In this document: in pieces, positions 1 through 6,848 of the stretch
Layout: every line of letters starts with the position of its first letter
Numbering within the stretch: position 1 is the first letter of the stretch
NCBI GenBank assembly: GCA_946405115.1
Contig: CAMJGB010000093.1
Coordinates: 1 to 7,457 of the forward strand
Direction: 5' to 3'
DNA length: 7,457 nt
Origin: an uncultured Clostridia bacterium
GTDB lineage: Bacteria; Bacillota; Clostridia; Saccharofermentanales; Saccharofermentanaceae
The notes under the pieces: model-generated
What the model was told of the DNA's origin: nothing
Databases searched by the model: none
Seen by the model: the letters and a program-made list of their open reading frames with translations, nothing else
Program-made: the position numbers and the translations under genes

Positions 1-1770
1 AGAAGACTCATGAGAAGAGCTGCAAGATTCGGCCGTCTCCTCGGCATCGAGAGACTCTTCCTTACAGAGGTAGCTGAGGTTGTTATCGACCAGAATAAGG
101 ATGCTTATCCCGATCTTGCTGCAAGACATGACTACATCATGAAGATCATCGCTCTTGAGGAGGAAGCTTTCCACAGAACAGTTGCTGCAGGAACAGAAAT
201 CCTCACAGAGATGATCGAGAATGCAAAGAAAGACGGTAAGTCTGAGCTTGCAGGTGAAGATGCATTTAAGCTTCACGATACATACGGATTCCCTCTCGAC
301 CTCACAAAGGAGATCGCTAAGGATGCAGGCCTTTCCGTAGACGAAGAGGGCTTCAAGGCTGCAATGAAGAAGCAGAAGGATGCTGCACGCGCTGCTACTA
401 AGGAGAAGGTTGATACTGCTTGGGGCGGTACAGCGCTTCCCGCAGACGTTACAGCTGATACTTCAGTTACAGACTACGTTGGTTACGACAGCCTTAACAC
501 TGATGCTAAGATCCTTCACATCATCAAGAAGGATGAAGAGGGCAATCTTTTCTCAGAGGATGAGGCTTTCTCCGGCGACGAAGCAATCCTTGTTCTTGAT
601 AAGACAACAGCATACGCAACAATGGGCGGTCAGATCCACGACGACGGTGTCATCGTAGCTGACGGCTTCAAGGCAGTAATCAAGTCCGTTGATAAGGACG
701 CTTCCGGTAAGTACCTCCATACTGTTTCCATCGAGGAAGGTGAGGCTAAGAAGGGTGCTGCCGTTACTGTTAAGGTTGATCCCAAGGCAAGACTTTCCAT
801 CGCAAGAAACCACACAGCTACACACATGCTCCTCTCTGCTTTGAGACAGGTTCTCGGCACACACGTTGAGCAGGCAGGTTCCTTCGTAGGTCAGGACAGA
901 TTGAGATTTGACTTCAACCACTTCCAGGCAATGACCGAGGAAGAGATCGATAAGGTTGAGACTATCGTTAATGAAGTGATCCTTCAGGATCTCCCCGTAA
1001 TCACAAAGGAGATGAGCATCGACGAGGCTAAGAAGGTCGGCGCTATCGCTATCTTCGGTGAGAAGTACGGCGAGAGAGTAAGAGTAGTATCCGTAGGCGA
1101 GTTCGAGAACGCATTCGACCTTGAGTTCTGCGGCGGTACTCACCTCACATCCACAGCTCAGGCAGGACAGTTCAGAATCGTATCCGAGGCTGGTATCGCT
1201 TCCGGTACAAGAAGAATCGAGGCTGTTACAGGCGCTAAGTGTTACGAGATGGCAAAGGCTGACAGAGCTCTCATCAAGGAGACAGCTTCCGTACTTAAGG
1301 TTAATCACGATCAGATCGCTGAGAAGAGCGCATCCATCCTTTCTGACCTCAAGGCTTCACAGAAGGAGATCGCTTCCATGAAGAAGGCTGCAGCAGGTAA
1401 CTTCGCTGACGAGGCTGCTGCTAAGGCTATCGACATCAACGGCATTAAGGCTGTTATCACGGCATGCGATGCTGAGGATGCTCCTGCACTCCGCGACACT
1501 GCTGACAAGATCAGAGACAAGATCTCATCCGGCGTTGTATTCCTCGCAAGTGCATCCGGAGACAAGGTTCTCTTCACGGCTATGGCAACTAAGGATGCCG
1601 TCGAAAAGGGTGCGCACTGCGGTAACATCATCCGCGAAGCAGCTAAGATCTGCGGCGGCGGTGGCGGCGGAAGACCTGACATGGCTCAGGCCGGCGGTAA
1701 GGATGCATCCAAGATCAACGATGCACTCAAGGCAGTAGAAGAGGCTCTCAAGGCTCAGATCGGAGGCTGA
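1..1770 (+). CDS. alaS: Alanyl-tRNA synthetase, 3' part (5' end outside window)
   Basis: Charges tRNA-Ala with alanine in the cytosol and hydrolyses mischarged Ser/Gly-tRNA-Ala. The frame is open from base 1, and its first residues (RRLMRRAARFGRLLGIE) match the helical tRNA-recognition region that lies about 300 residues into bacterial AlaRS. The ATG at 10 is therefore internal, and the class II catalytic core is off the left edge. The 589 visible residues contain the pre-editing beta-barrel (YATMGGQ, about 622-642), the editing-site motif HTATH (811-825) and the second metal-site motif CGGTH (Cys codon 1129, His codon 1141). They end in the C-Ala domain with its glycine-rich GGGGGGRPDMAQAGGKD signature (from 1654). 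Total length would be near the usual 870-880 residues. The gene leads a tight run, with the next start only 4 nt after the stop codon. Family identity is very secure; nothing suggests damage. Confidence 0.97.
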   Translation, partial: RRLMRRAARFGRLLGIERLFLTEVAEVVIDQNKDAYPDLAARHDYIMKIIALEEEAFHRTVAAGTEILTEMIENAKKDGKSELAGEDAFKLHDTYGFPLDLTKEIAKDAGLSVDEEGFKAAMKKQKDAARAATKEKVDTAWGGTALPADVTADTSVTDYVGYDSLNTDAKILHIIKKDEEGNLFSEDEAFSGDEAILVLDKTTAYATMGGQIHDDGVIVADGFKAVIKSVDKDASGKYLHTVSIEEGEAKKGAAVTVKVDPKARLSIARNHTATHMLLSALRQVLGTHVEQAGSFVGQDRLRFDFNHFQAMTEEEIDKVETIVNEVILQDLPVITKEMSIDEAKKVGAIAIFGEKYGERVRVVSVGEFENAFDLEFCGGTHLTSTAQAGQFRIVSEAGIASGTRRIEAVTGAKCYEMAKADRALIKETASVLKVNHDQIAEKSASILSDLKASQKEIASMKKAAAGNFADEAAAKAIDINGIKAVITACDAEDAPALRDTADKIRDKISSGVVFLASASGDKVLFTAMATKDAVEKGAHCGNIIREAAKICGGGGGGRPDMAQAGGKDASKINDALKAVEEALKAQIGG

Positions 1771-1774
1771 TAAC

Positions 1775-2116
1775 ATGTGTTTGTTCTGCGACATCATCGA
1801 GGGTAAGATCCCCTCTAACAAGGTATATGAAGACGATAAGGTTCTGTGCTTCAGGGACATCAACCCTGTTGCACCGACACACGTCCTCGTAGTTCCCAAG
1901 AAGCACTACGATGACATCATCGACCTCTCCAAGGCAGAAGACGGCGCAGAGTATCTCGGTGCAGTTGCCAACGGTATCTCGAAGGTAGCTGAGGCAGATA
2001 ATCTCGGTAACGGCTTCCGTGTAATCAACAACTGCGGCGAAGACGGCGGTCAGACAGTAAAGCATGTACACTTCCACGTTATCGGAGGCGTAAAGCTTAC
2101 GGAGAAGATGATTTGA
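1775..2116 (+). CDS. HIT-family (histidine triad) nucleotide hydrolase
   Basis: 113 aa, the normal length for HinT/PKCI-type HIT proteins, which hydrolyse AMP-linked substrates such as adenosine phosphoramidates and aminoacyl-adenylates. The HIT signature HVHFHV covers H97, H99 and H101, with the middle His (H99) expected to be the nucleophile, followed by IGG. C2 and C5 (MCLFC), together with H44 and H97, fit the zinc site known in many bacterial members. The NPVAPTHVLVVPKKH segment (30-44) is also typical. The start is set by GGAGG at 1762-1766, inside the last codons of alaS, 8 nt from the ATG. It lies between alaS and the methionine synthase genes; coupling to AlaRS is plausible but inferred. 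The real substrate cannot be read from sequence. The last bases overlap the next start (TTGA). Confidence 0.95.
   Translation: MCLFCDIIEGKIPSNKVYEDDKVLCFRDINPVAPTHVLVVPKKHYDDIIDLSKAEDGAEYLGAVANGISKVAEADNLGNGFRVINNCGEDGGQTVKHVHFHVIGGVKLTEKMI
2101..2115 (+). promoter_or_regulatory. Ribosome site and TTG start overlapping the HIT stop
   Basis: GGAGAAG at 2101-2107 lies 5 nt before TTG at 2113-2115, and the TTG overlaps the HIT stop codon as TTGA. No ATG or GTG in this frame lies just upstream, and the first downstream in-frame ATG would remove about 28 residues. TTG is therefore the best start, and the arrangement suggests translational coupling to the HIT gene. Confidence 0.7.
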
Positions 2117-2670
2117 ATTCCGAACTGACGGAACTTGAGAAAAGGACATTATTATATCTGAACTTCAGAGGTGAAGCTTCTGAAGAACAGCTTGCTATGG
2201 TACGTAAAGCGATCGACGAGGTAAAGTCGGTCGCTCGTCCTGTTTTTACGGTCAAATATTATAAGATTTCCGAGTGCCCGATAGATTTGTCATTTAATAG
2301 TCTGAAGTCGATGTTCGAGAAGGGCGAATCTGATTCGGTGGCTTTCCTTGTATCGACTTTGGGCGTGTCTATTGATAAGCGTATCGATCGCCTGAAGGAT
2401 TCTGATCCTGCGAAGATGGTGCTGTTCGATGCGGCTTCGAATGCTTATATCGAAGAAGTAACTAACGAGTATCAGAAGAAACTCGGACTTAAGTCTCAGA
2501 CTTTCAGATTCGCACCCGGATACGGTGACGTTCCGTTAACTTTGCAAAAGCAGATATTCGATAATATCCCCGAGATCTCGAAGATGGGTCTTACATTAGA
2601 CGACGGCTGCCTTATGCATCCGTTCAAGTCCATGACTGGAATCATTGGGTTCAGAACAGTTGAGGTGTGA
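2113..2670 (+). CDS. Stand-alone methionine synthase reactivation-domain protein
   Basis: 185 aa resembling the SAM-binding activation domain normally found at the C terminus of cobalamin-dependent methionine synthase (Met_synt_B12 family). In full-length MetH this domain supports reductive methylation of inactive cob(II)alamin, with SAM as methyl donor. The key SAM-binding motif is present as RFAPGYGDVPL: R132, P135-G136-Y137 and P141. It is followed by LTLDDGCLMHPFKSMTGIIG near the end, the counterpart of the 'P.KS.SGI.G' strand. The N-terminal 120 residues are less conserved and shorter than in E. coli MetH. The gene sits directly upstream of a metH that ends after its B12 domain, so together the two supply the full domain set. 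The reductase partner is not in the window. Role by homology and context; not annotated as a methionine synthase itself. Confidence 0.88.
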   Translation: MNSELTELEKRTLLYLNFRGEASEEQLAMVRKAIDEVKSVARPVFTVKYYKISECPIDLSFNSLKSMFEKGESDSVAFLVSTLGVSIDKRIDRLKDSDPAKMVLFDAASNAYIEEVTNEYQKKLGLKSQTFRFAPGYGDVPLTLQKQIFDNIPEISKMGLTLDDGCLMHPFKSMTGIIGFRTVEV

Positions 2671-2682
2671 TAAACTATCGCC

Positions 2683-5106
2683 ATGGCTAAGAAAGATATA
2701 AAAGAAATAATAGGTAAAGAATTCTTCGTGTTCGACGGAGGCTTCGGTTCGCAGCTTCAGTTAAGAGGAGTACCTGCGGGAACTAACAGCGCCGAGATCA
2801 ATGTCGATCGTTCTGACCTTGTTTGTGCTATTCATACTGACTATATAAATGCAGGTTCCACCTGTATTGTTACCAATACATTCGGAGCAGATAAGTTCCA
2901 TATCACAGACGATAAGATGCGTATCAAGCAGATCACAGCTGCCTGTAACAACGCGCGTAAGTCTGCCGATGAAGCGGATAAGGACGTTTATGTCTTCTAC
3001 GACATGGCTCCTACAGGTAAGCTTCTTAAGCCTCTCGGCGACCTGGACTTCGAGGATGCTGTTGATGCATTTAAGGATCAGGTGTTGCTTGCAAGAGATA
3101 TCGTTGACGGCTTCATAATCGAGACCATGACCGACCTTTATGAGGTCAAGGCTGCGATGCTTGCGATAAAGGAGAATACCGATAAGCCGCTCTTTGTTTC
3201 CGTTACATTCCAGGAGAACGGAAACATGCTTACAGGTGCATCGCCTGAGCAGGCAGTTTCCCTTATCCAGACATTAGGAGCCGACGTGGTCGGTGTTAAC
3301 TGTGCACTCGGACCTTCCGAGCTTGAGCCGATCATAATGAGGATGCTTAAAACGGCAAGGATCCCGATGCTTGTTCAGCCTAATGCGGGCTTGCCCAAAT
3401 TCAGAAACGGCGAGACTTACTATGATGTCGGTCCCGATGAATTCTCTGACTATATTAGAAAGTTCGCAGAAGCCGGTATCTCCGGATTCGGCGGCTGCTG
3501 CGGAACTACACCTGATCACATAAAAGCTTGCTGCGAGAAGACAAAGGATCTGAAGGTTAACTTCAATCCCGCTGAGGAAGTTGCAAGAGTTTGTGGAACT
3601 ACGACACTTGTTGAATTCAAAAACCGCGTCATAAGATGCGGCGAGAGACTTAACCCTACGGGTAAGAAAAAGATGAAGCTTGCTCTTGCTGAAGGCAGAC
3701 TCTACGACATAGTTGACGAAGGAATCGCGCAGGTTGAGGCAGGTGCCGATGTTCTTGATGTTAACGTAGGTGTTCCGGGTATCGACGAGACAGAAGTTAT
3801 GTGCGAGCTTGTAACTGATCTTCAGGAAGTTATCGACCTTCCTTTGCAGATCGACAGTTCCAATCCTGAGACACTTGAGAAGGCATGCCGTATCTATAAC
3901 GGCCTGCCACTCATTAATTCAGTTAACGGCAAGAGGGAAGTAATGGACGCAGTCTTCCCGATAGTTAAGAAATACGGCGGTACGGTCATCGGTCTTTGTA
4001 TCGATGAGGACGGTATTCCTCCGACGGCACCGCAGAGATTCGAGATCGCTCAGCGTATCGTTAACGAAGCAGCAAAATACGGAATCTCACACAAGAGAAT
4101 CGTTATCGACTCTTTGGTACTTACAGCAAGTGCCCAGCAGAAGGAAGTAATCGAGACTGCAAAGTGCGTAGGTCTTGTAACCGATAATCTCGGCTGCCCT
4201 ACGGCGCTCGGTCTTTCCAACGTCTCCTTCGGACTTCCGAACAGGCCTCTTATCAACAGAACGTTCCTTGTAATGGCACTTTATGCAGGCTTGAAGCTTC
4301 CTATCCTGAATCCTCTTGATAAGGAGCTCATGGGTACTATCGATGCTTTCGAAGTACTTAACTACTCTGACGTTAATGCTGAGGACTACATATCAAGACA
4401 CATGAACGATGTAGTCGCGAAGCCTGGTGCAGCTCCTGCTCCTGGAGCAGAGGCAGCAGCATCTTCCAATGATGCCGAGCTTGAGGGCAAGTCGGCGCTT
4501 TTCAAGACTATAGTAAAGGGTCAGAAGCATCAGGCTGTTGATGCCGTGAAGTCGATGGACATTGCGCCTTTGGAGATCGTATCAGATCACCTTGTCCCCG
4601 CGCTTGATAAAGTTGGACGCGACTACGATAAGGGCATCATCTTCCTGCCTCAGCTCATGGTCTCTGCGGAGACTGCGAAGCTCGTTTTCGATGAGATCAA
4701 GGAGAAGCTTACAAGCAACAGCGGACCTTCCAAGGGCTGCGTGGTAATAGCGACTGTACAGAACGACGTTCACGACATCGGCAAGAATATCGTTAAGGTC
4801 GTGCTCCAAAGCTACGGCTTCGACGTTATCGATTTGGGCAAGGACGTGCCTCCCGAGGTTATCTGTGATGCCGTAAGGGAGCATAACCCGATTGCCGTCG
4901 GACTTTCTGCTCTCATGACTACTACGGTTGTTTCCATGGAAGCTACCATAAAGATGCTTAAGGATCAGGGTCTTACTGTGCCCACATTTTGCGGCGGTGC
5001 TGTTGTTACCGACGACGTCGTAAAGAAGATCGGCGGCGACTACTATGCTGCGGATGCAATGGAATCCGTTAGAATATGCGAGAAATTACTTGAGGAGAGA
5101 ACATAA
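2683..5106 (+). CDS. metH: Cobalamin-dependent methionine synthase lacking the reactivation domain
   Basis: 807 aa, about two thirds of E. coli MetH. It transfers methyl from 5-methyl-tetrahydrofolate through cobalamin to homocysteine, giving methionine and THF. Domains in order: homocysteine-binding barrel (about 1-295) with zinc ligands C207 (GVNC), C272 and C273 (GGCCGT); pterin-binding barrel (about 305-560) with CGERLNPTG (319-327), DVLDVNVGVPG (356-366), D391-S-S-N394 and LPLINSVNG (408-416); an Ala/Pro-rich linker (580-596); a helical B12 cap (about 600-685); and a Rossmann-like B12 domain with DVHDIG (695-700, H697 the lower axial cobalt ligand), S742 in GLSAL, and GG at 771-772. The protein stops there; the reactivation module is the preceding gene. 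The ATG at 2683 is the first start after an in-frame TAA at 2671. The only SD-like match, GAGGTG at 2662-2667, is 15 nt away, so initiation may depend on coupling. No B12 or SAM riboswitch fits in the 12-nt gap. Confidence 0.97.
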   Translation: MAKKDIKEIIGKEFFVFDGGFGSQLQLRGVPAGTNSAEINVDRSDLVCAIHTDYINAGSTCIVTNTFGADKFHITDDKMRIKQITAACNNARKSADEADKDVYVFYDMAPTGKLLKPLGDLDFEDAVDAFKDQVLLARDIVDGFIIETMTDLYEVKAAMLAIKENTDKPLFVSVTFQENGNMLTGASPEQAVSLIQTLGADVVGVNCALGPSELEPIIMRMLKTARIPMLVQPNAGLPKFRNGETYYDVGPDEFSDYIRKFAEAGISGFGGCCGTTPDHIKACCEKTKDLKVNFNPAEEVARVCGTTTLVEFKNRVIRCGERLNPTGKKKMKLALAEGRLYDIVDEGIAQVEAGADVLDVNVGVPGIDETEVMCELVTDLQEVIDLPLQIDSSNPETLEKACRIYNGLPLINSVNGKREVMDAVFPIVKKYGGTVIGLCIDEDGIPPTAPQRFEIAQRIVNEAAKYGISHKRIVIDSLVLTASAQQKEVIETAKCVGLVTDNLGCPTALGLSNVSFGLPNRPLINRTFLVMALYAGLKLPILNPLDKELMGTIDAFEVLNYSDVNAEDYISRHMNDVVAKPGAAPAPGAEAAASSNDAELEGKSALFKTIVKGQKHQAVDAVKSMDIAPLEIVSDHLVPALDKVGRDYDKGIIFLPQLMVSAETAKLVFDEIKEKLTSNSGPSKGCVVIATVQNDVHDIGKNIVKVVLQSYGFDVIDLGKDVPPEVICDAVREHNPIAVGLSALMTTTVVSMEATIKMLKDQGLTVPTFCGGAVVTDDVVKKIGGDYYAADAMESVRICEKLLEERT

Positions 5107-5762
5107 TGACGAGACTTCGTGCCAAGAGACATATACCCGAGCGTATGGAAAGGTGTGCCGGCAGATGGTTCGCACTTCCTGCCACGAACAAGGGAAAGTG
5201 GAGAGAGGTATGCGGCTTCCCTGAAGACTGCGAACTCTTCCTTGAGATCGGCTGCGGCAAGGGCAAGTTCTGCGCCGAGACTGCAACAGCAAATCCGGAT
5301 GCTCTTTACATCGCACTCGAGCGTGAGTCTTCGGTAATCCTCGCTGCCATCGAAAAGGCACAGGAGCTCGAGATTCCTAACCTCTTCTTTGTAAACGCTG
5401 ATGCCAAGAACCTTCTCGATTACTTCGAGGATAATGAGGTAGACCGTATCTACTTAAACTTCAGCGATCCCTGGACGAGAAAGAAGAAGCCCAAGAGACG
5501 TTTGACTTATAGGGACTTCCTTAAGGTATATGAGAAGATAATGAAGCCTAAGGGTGAGATCCGCTTCAAGACGGACAACACGTTGCTTTTCGAGTTTTCC
5601 GTAAACGAGTTCAAGGAGTTGGGCTTCGAGCTGTCGGAAGTAACGCGTGACCTTCATAACAGCGAGTACGATGCCGATAACGTTAGAACCGAATTCGAGC
5701 AGAAGTTCGCAGACCAGGGAATAGCGATCAAGAGACTCGTGGCAACTTCGCCTAAAGCTTAA
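5106..5762 (+). CDS. trmB: tRNA (guanine-N7-)-methyltransferase
   Basis: 218 aa, the usual size. Methylates G46 in the variable loop of tRNAs using SAM. The SAM-binding motif I is EIGCGKGKF (47-55), followed by NPDALYIALERE and a NADAKNLL segment. The family signature is YLNFSDPW (116-123) with the basic stretch through KRRLT (130-134), and FKTDN (154-158) is the conserved late motif. The ATG shares one base with the metH stop (TAATG at 5104-5108), and AGGAGAG at 5093-5099 lies 6 nt upstream, so translation is probably coupled to metH. It is the last gene of the run and is followed by a strong hairpin terminator. The first 45 residues are basic and variable, as is common in this family. No anomaly seen. 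Confidence 0.96.
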   Translation: MTRLRAKRHIPERMERCAGRWFALPATNKGKWREVCGFPEDCELFLEIGCGKGKFCAETATANPDALYIALERESSVILAAIEKAQELEIPNLFFVNADAKNLLDYFEDNEVDRIYLNFSDPWTRKKKPKRRLTYRDFLKVYEKIMKPKGEIRFKTDNTLLFEFSVNEFKELGFELSEVTRDLHNSEYDADNVRTEFEQKFADQGIAIKRLVATSPKA

Positions 5763-5778
5763 TTAATAAAAGACAAAT

Positions 5779-5811
5779 AAAAAACACTTCGCAATCAGCG
5801 AAGTGTTTTTT
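5779..5811. terminator. Bidirectional intrinsic terminator between trmB and the convergent gene
   Basis: A perfect 12-bp stem (arms 5781-5792 and 5798-5809) closes on a 5-nt AATCA loop. On the + strand it runs into six T (5806-5811). On the - strand the six A at 5779-5784 become a U tract. It can therefore end both the alaS-trmB run and the convergent zinc-ribbon gene, whose stop is only 21 nt away. Confidence 0.93.
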
Positions 5812-5832
5812 GTTGTGAAAAATATCAAGTGC

Positions 5833-6267
5833 TTACTTGATGAGTCTGATTGTTCCGAAGAAGAGTACAGGCTTAGCGATACCCTTACATGCGTTTACGA
5901 CAGCAATGATCATGCATACGAATGTGAACAAAGACCAAGCCCAGCCTACGAAAGGAACGACAGCAAGCAGGAAAGAGATGGACATTACGAGTCCCTGGTT
6001 AGCGTAGAATCTCAAATACTCGGAACGCTGACCGTTAACGTCACCGCCGAAGTAAGCGAGGATAACACCCCAGAATCCGCCGAAAGCAGCGAAGATACCG
6101 AGGAACTTATCAAGAGGGTTCTCGGGAACAGGGTAGTTCTCTGCTGTTGTCTGCTGGTAGGAAGGCTGAGCTGCAGTTACGGGCACATCAGCCAAACTTG
6201 CACCGCACTGAGCACAGAATGTAGCCTCATCACCAAGCTGAAGACCACACTTAGGACATGTTTTCAT
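5833..6267 (-). CDS. Zinc-ribbon membrane protein (small, function unknown)
   Basis: 144 aa. The N terminus is a zinc ribbon, CPKC (C4, C7) and CAQC (C18, C21), of the 'zinc-ribbon domain-containing protein' type common in Firmicutes. A polar Gln/Thr/Pro linker follows (about 23-50), then hydrophobic segments at about 55-73, 92-104 and 106-124. FYANQGL (87-93) and a C-terminal NACKGIAKPV..FGTIRLIK resemble DUF4870-like small membrane proteins with an FHxxQ-type motif. The zinc ribbon should face the cytosol. The frame stays open 51 codons upstream, but the start at 6267 is preferred because GGAGGT (plus-strand 6276-6281) lies 8 nt before it and the zinc ribbon begins at once. It is monocistronic, convergent with trmB and divergent from the lipoprotein gene. 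No function can be assigned. Confidence 0.88.
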   Translation of the reverse strand: MKTCPKCGLQLGDEATFCAQCGASLADVPVTAAQPSYQQTTAENYPVPENPLDKFLGIFAAFGGFWGVILAYFGGDVNGQRSEYLRFYANQGLVMSISFLLAVVPFVGWAWSLFTFVCMIIAVVNACKGIAKPVLFFGTIRLIK

Positions 6268-6275
6268 TATTTTGT

Positions 6276-6281
6276 ACCTCC
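6276..6281 (-). promoter_or_regulatory. Ribosome site fixing the zinc-ribbon protein start
   Basis: GGAGGT on the minus strand, 8 nt before the ATG at 6267-6265. It selects this ATG over the in-frame ATG at 6300-6298, which lies upstream of the site and has no comparable purine run. Confidence 0.85.
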
Positions 6282-6306
6282 AAGAAAGTAAAGTCTTCAT
6301 TATTCT

Positions 6307-6336
6307 ACTATATTTTTCTTTACAAATAGCGGTAAA
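6307..6336 (-). promoter_or_regulatory. Probable sigma-A promoter of the zinc-ribbon gene
   Basis: Read on the minus strand: TTTACC (6336-6331) as -35, 18-nt spacer, TATAGT (6312-6307) as -10. The -10 matches 5 of 6 and the -35 matches 4 of 6. Predicted start near 6300 gives a leader of about 33 nt. The region is AT-rich and other weak pairings exist, so this is the best of several candidates. Confidence 0.4.
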
Positions 6337-6436
6337 TAAGGCGTTTGGATAGAATTCGCATTTATGGTCAATACAAAAACAATCGCTTTGATATTTGAGT
6401 TCTTTGTACAAGGTTAACAAAACTCATTTAACCCTA

Positions 6437-6465
6437 TTGTGCATTGTGCGAAGTAGGTCTATACT
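6437..6465 (+). promoter_or_regulatory. Sigma-A promoter of the lipoprotein gene
   Basis: TTGTGC (6437-6442), a 17-nt spacer and TATACT (6460-6465), with optimal spacing. Predicted transcription start is near 6472, giving a leader of about 42 nt that contains the ribosome site. An imperfect palindrome (6404-6420) lies 16 nt upstream of the -35. Confidence 0.72.
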
Positions 6466-6499
6466 CCCTCTCGCCTTAAAGAAATGAAACAAACAATTT

Positions 6500-6505
6500 G
6501 GAGGG
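6500..6505 (+). promoter_or_regulatory. Ribosome site fixing the lipoprotein start
   Basis: GGAGGG lies 8 nt before the ATG at 6514. An in-frame ATG at 6484 precedes this site and has no SD of its own, and it would put ten extra residues in front of a standard MKK signal peptide. The start is therefore 6514. Confidence 0.87.
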
Positions 6506-6513
6506 TATTTAAA

Positions 6514-6804
6514 ATGAAAAAGTCAATGATTAAGACAGTTATCGCAATGGCAGTAGTTGCTTCTATGGCATTCGCATGTGTAGCTTGCGGCGCTGAGACA
6601 ACAGAGACATCCGAGACAGCTGCTGAAGAGACAGTTGTTGAGACAGCTGCTGAGACAGAGGCTGCTGACGAGACAGTTGCTGAGACAGAGGCTGCTGACG
6701 AGACAGTTGCAGTTGCTGAGACAGAGCCTGCTGTTGAGGAGACAGAGGCTGCTGAGACAGAGCCTGCTGAAGAGACAGCTGAGGAGACAGAGGCTGAGGC
6801 TTAA
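6514..6804 (+). CDS. Small acidic Glu/Thr/Ala-rich lipoprotein, function unknown
   Basis: 96 aa. MKK plus a hydrophobic core (about 8-21) and CVACG at 22-26 look like a lipoprotein signal peptide with C25 as the lipidated residue. The -3 residue is Cys instead of the usual Leu, and C22 is a less likely alternative. The mature 72 residues are built from Glu, Thr, Ala, Val and a few Asp, Pro and Ser: 27 are acidic and none is Lys or Arg. They run in ETEAADETVA-like repeats, with no hydrophobic core to suggest a folded domain. It is probably an extracellular, membrane-anchored, disordered chain, perhaps the stalk or remnant of a larger surface protein, but the sequence gives no function. It has its own promoter, ribosome site and terminator, so it looks like an independently expressed gene. 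The repeated codons (GAGACAGAG) make it prone to length change. An unusual but intact small gene. Confidence 0.85.
   Translation: MKKSMIKTVIAMAVVASMAFACVACGAETTETSETAAEETVVETAAETEAADETVAETEAADETVAVAETEPAVEETEAAETEPAEETAEETEAEA
6649..6708 (+). repeat. Perfect 30-bp tandem duplication inside the lipoprotein gene
   Basis: Two identical 30-nt units (6649-6678 and 6679-6708) encode AETEAADETV twice. A third partial copy of the GCTGAGACAGAG half follows at 6715-6726 after a 6-nt insertion. The unit is a multiple of three, so gain or loss would keep the frame. Degenerate GAGACAGAG/GAGACAGCT blocks continue to the end of the gene. Confidence 0.95.
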
Positions 6805-6848
6805 TTCCTAAGCGATAATTATCTAAGTACTAATAAATAAGGTTTACG

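Noticed and set aside
622..642. Altered YAESGGQ motif (YATMGGQ) in AlaRS as a sign of an editing defect
   Set aside because: From memory, similar YATMGGQ variants occur in clostridial AlaRS, and the HTATH and CGGTH editing-site motifs are intact.
553..1308. Minus-strand open frame of 251 codons opposite alaS
   Set aside because: It lies fully inside the certain alaS reading frame, has no ribosome site or recognisable domain, and is Ser/Cys/Leu-rich as expected from the reverse of biased GAG/AAG-rich codons.
4436..4450. Perfect palindrome CTGCTCCTGGAGCAG inside metH
   Set aside because: It falls in the Ala/Pro-rich linker codons (APAPGAEA), where GCT/CCT/GCA choice creates such symmetry by chance. 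No promoter or T run is nearby.
5763..5832. Possible small RNA or riboswitch between trmB and the convergent gene
   Set aside because: The 70-nt gap is explained by the bidirectional terminator; nothing else structured is visible.
5803..6291. Plus-strand open frame of 162 codons opposite the zinc-ribbon gene
   Set aside because: Starts within the terminator, lacks a ribosome site, and the opposite strand gives a clear zinc ribbon, SD and membrane segments.
6404..6420. Rex-type operator upstream of the lipoprotein promoter
   Set aside because: TTGTACAAGGTTAACAA has TTGT/ACAA ends and one good half-site, but it is 17 rather than 18 nt long and the left half-site is poor. Kept only as an unassigned imperfect palindrome.
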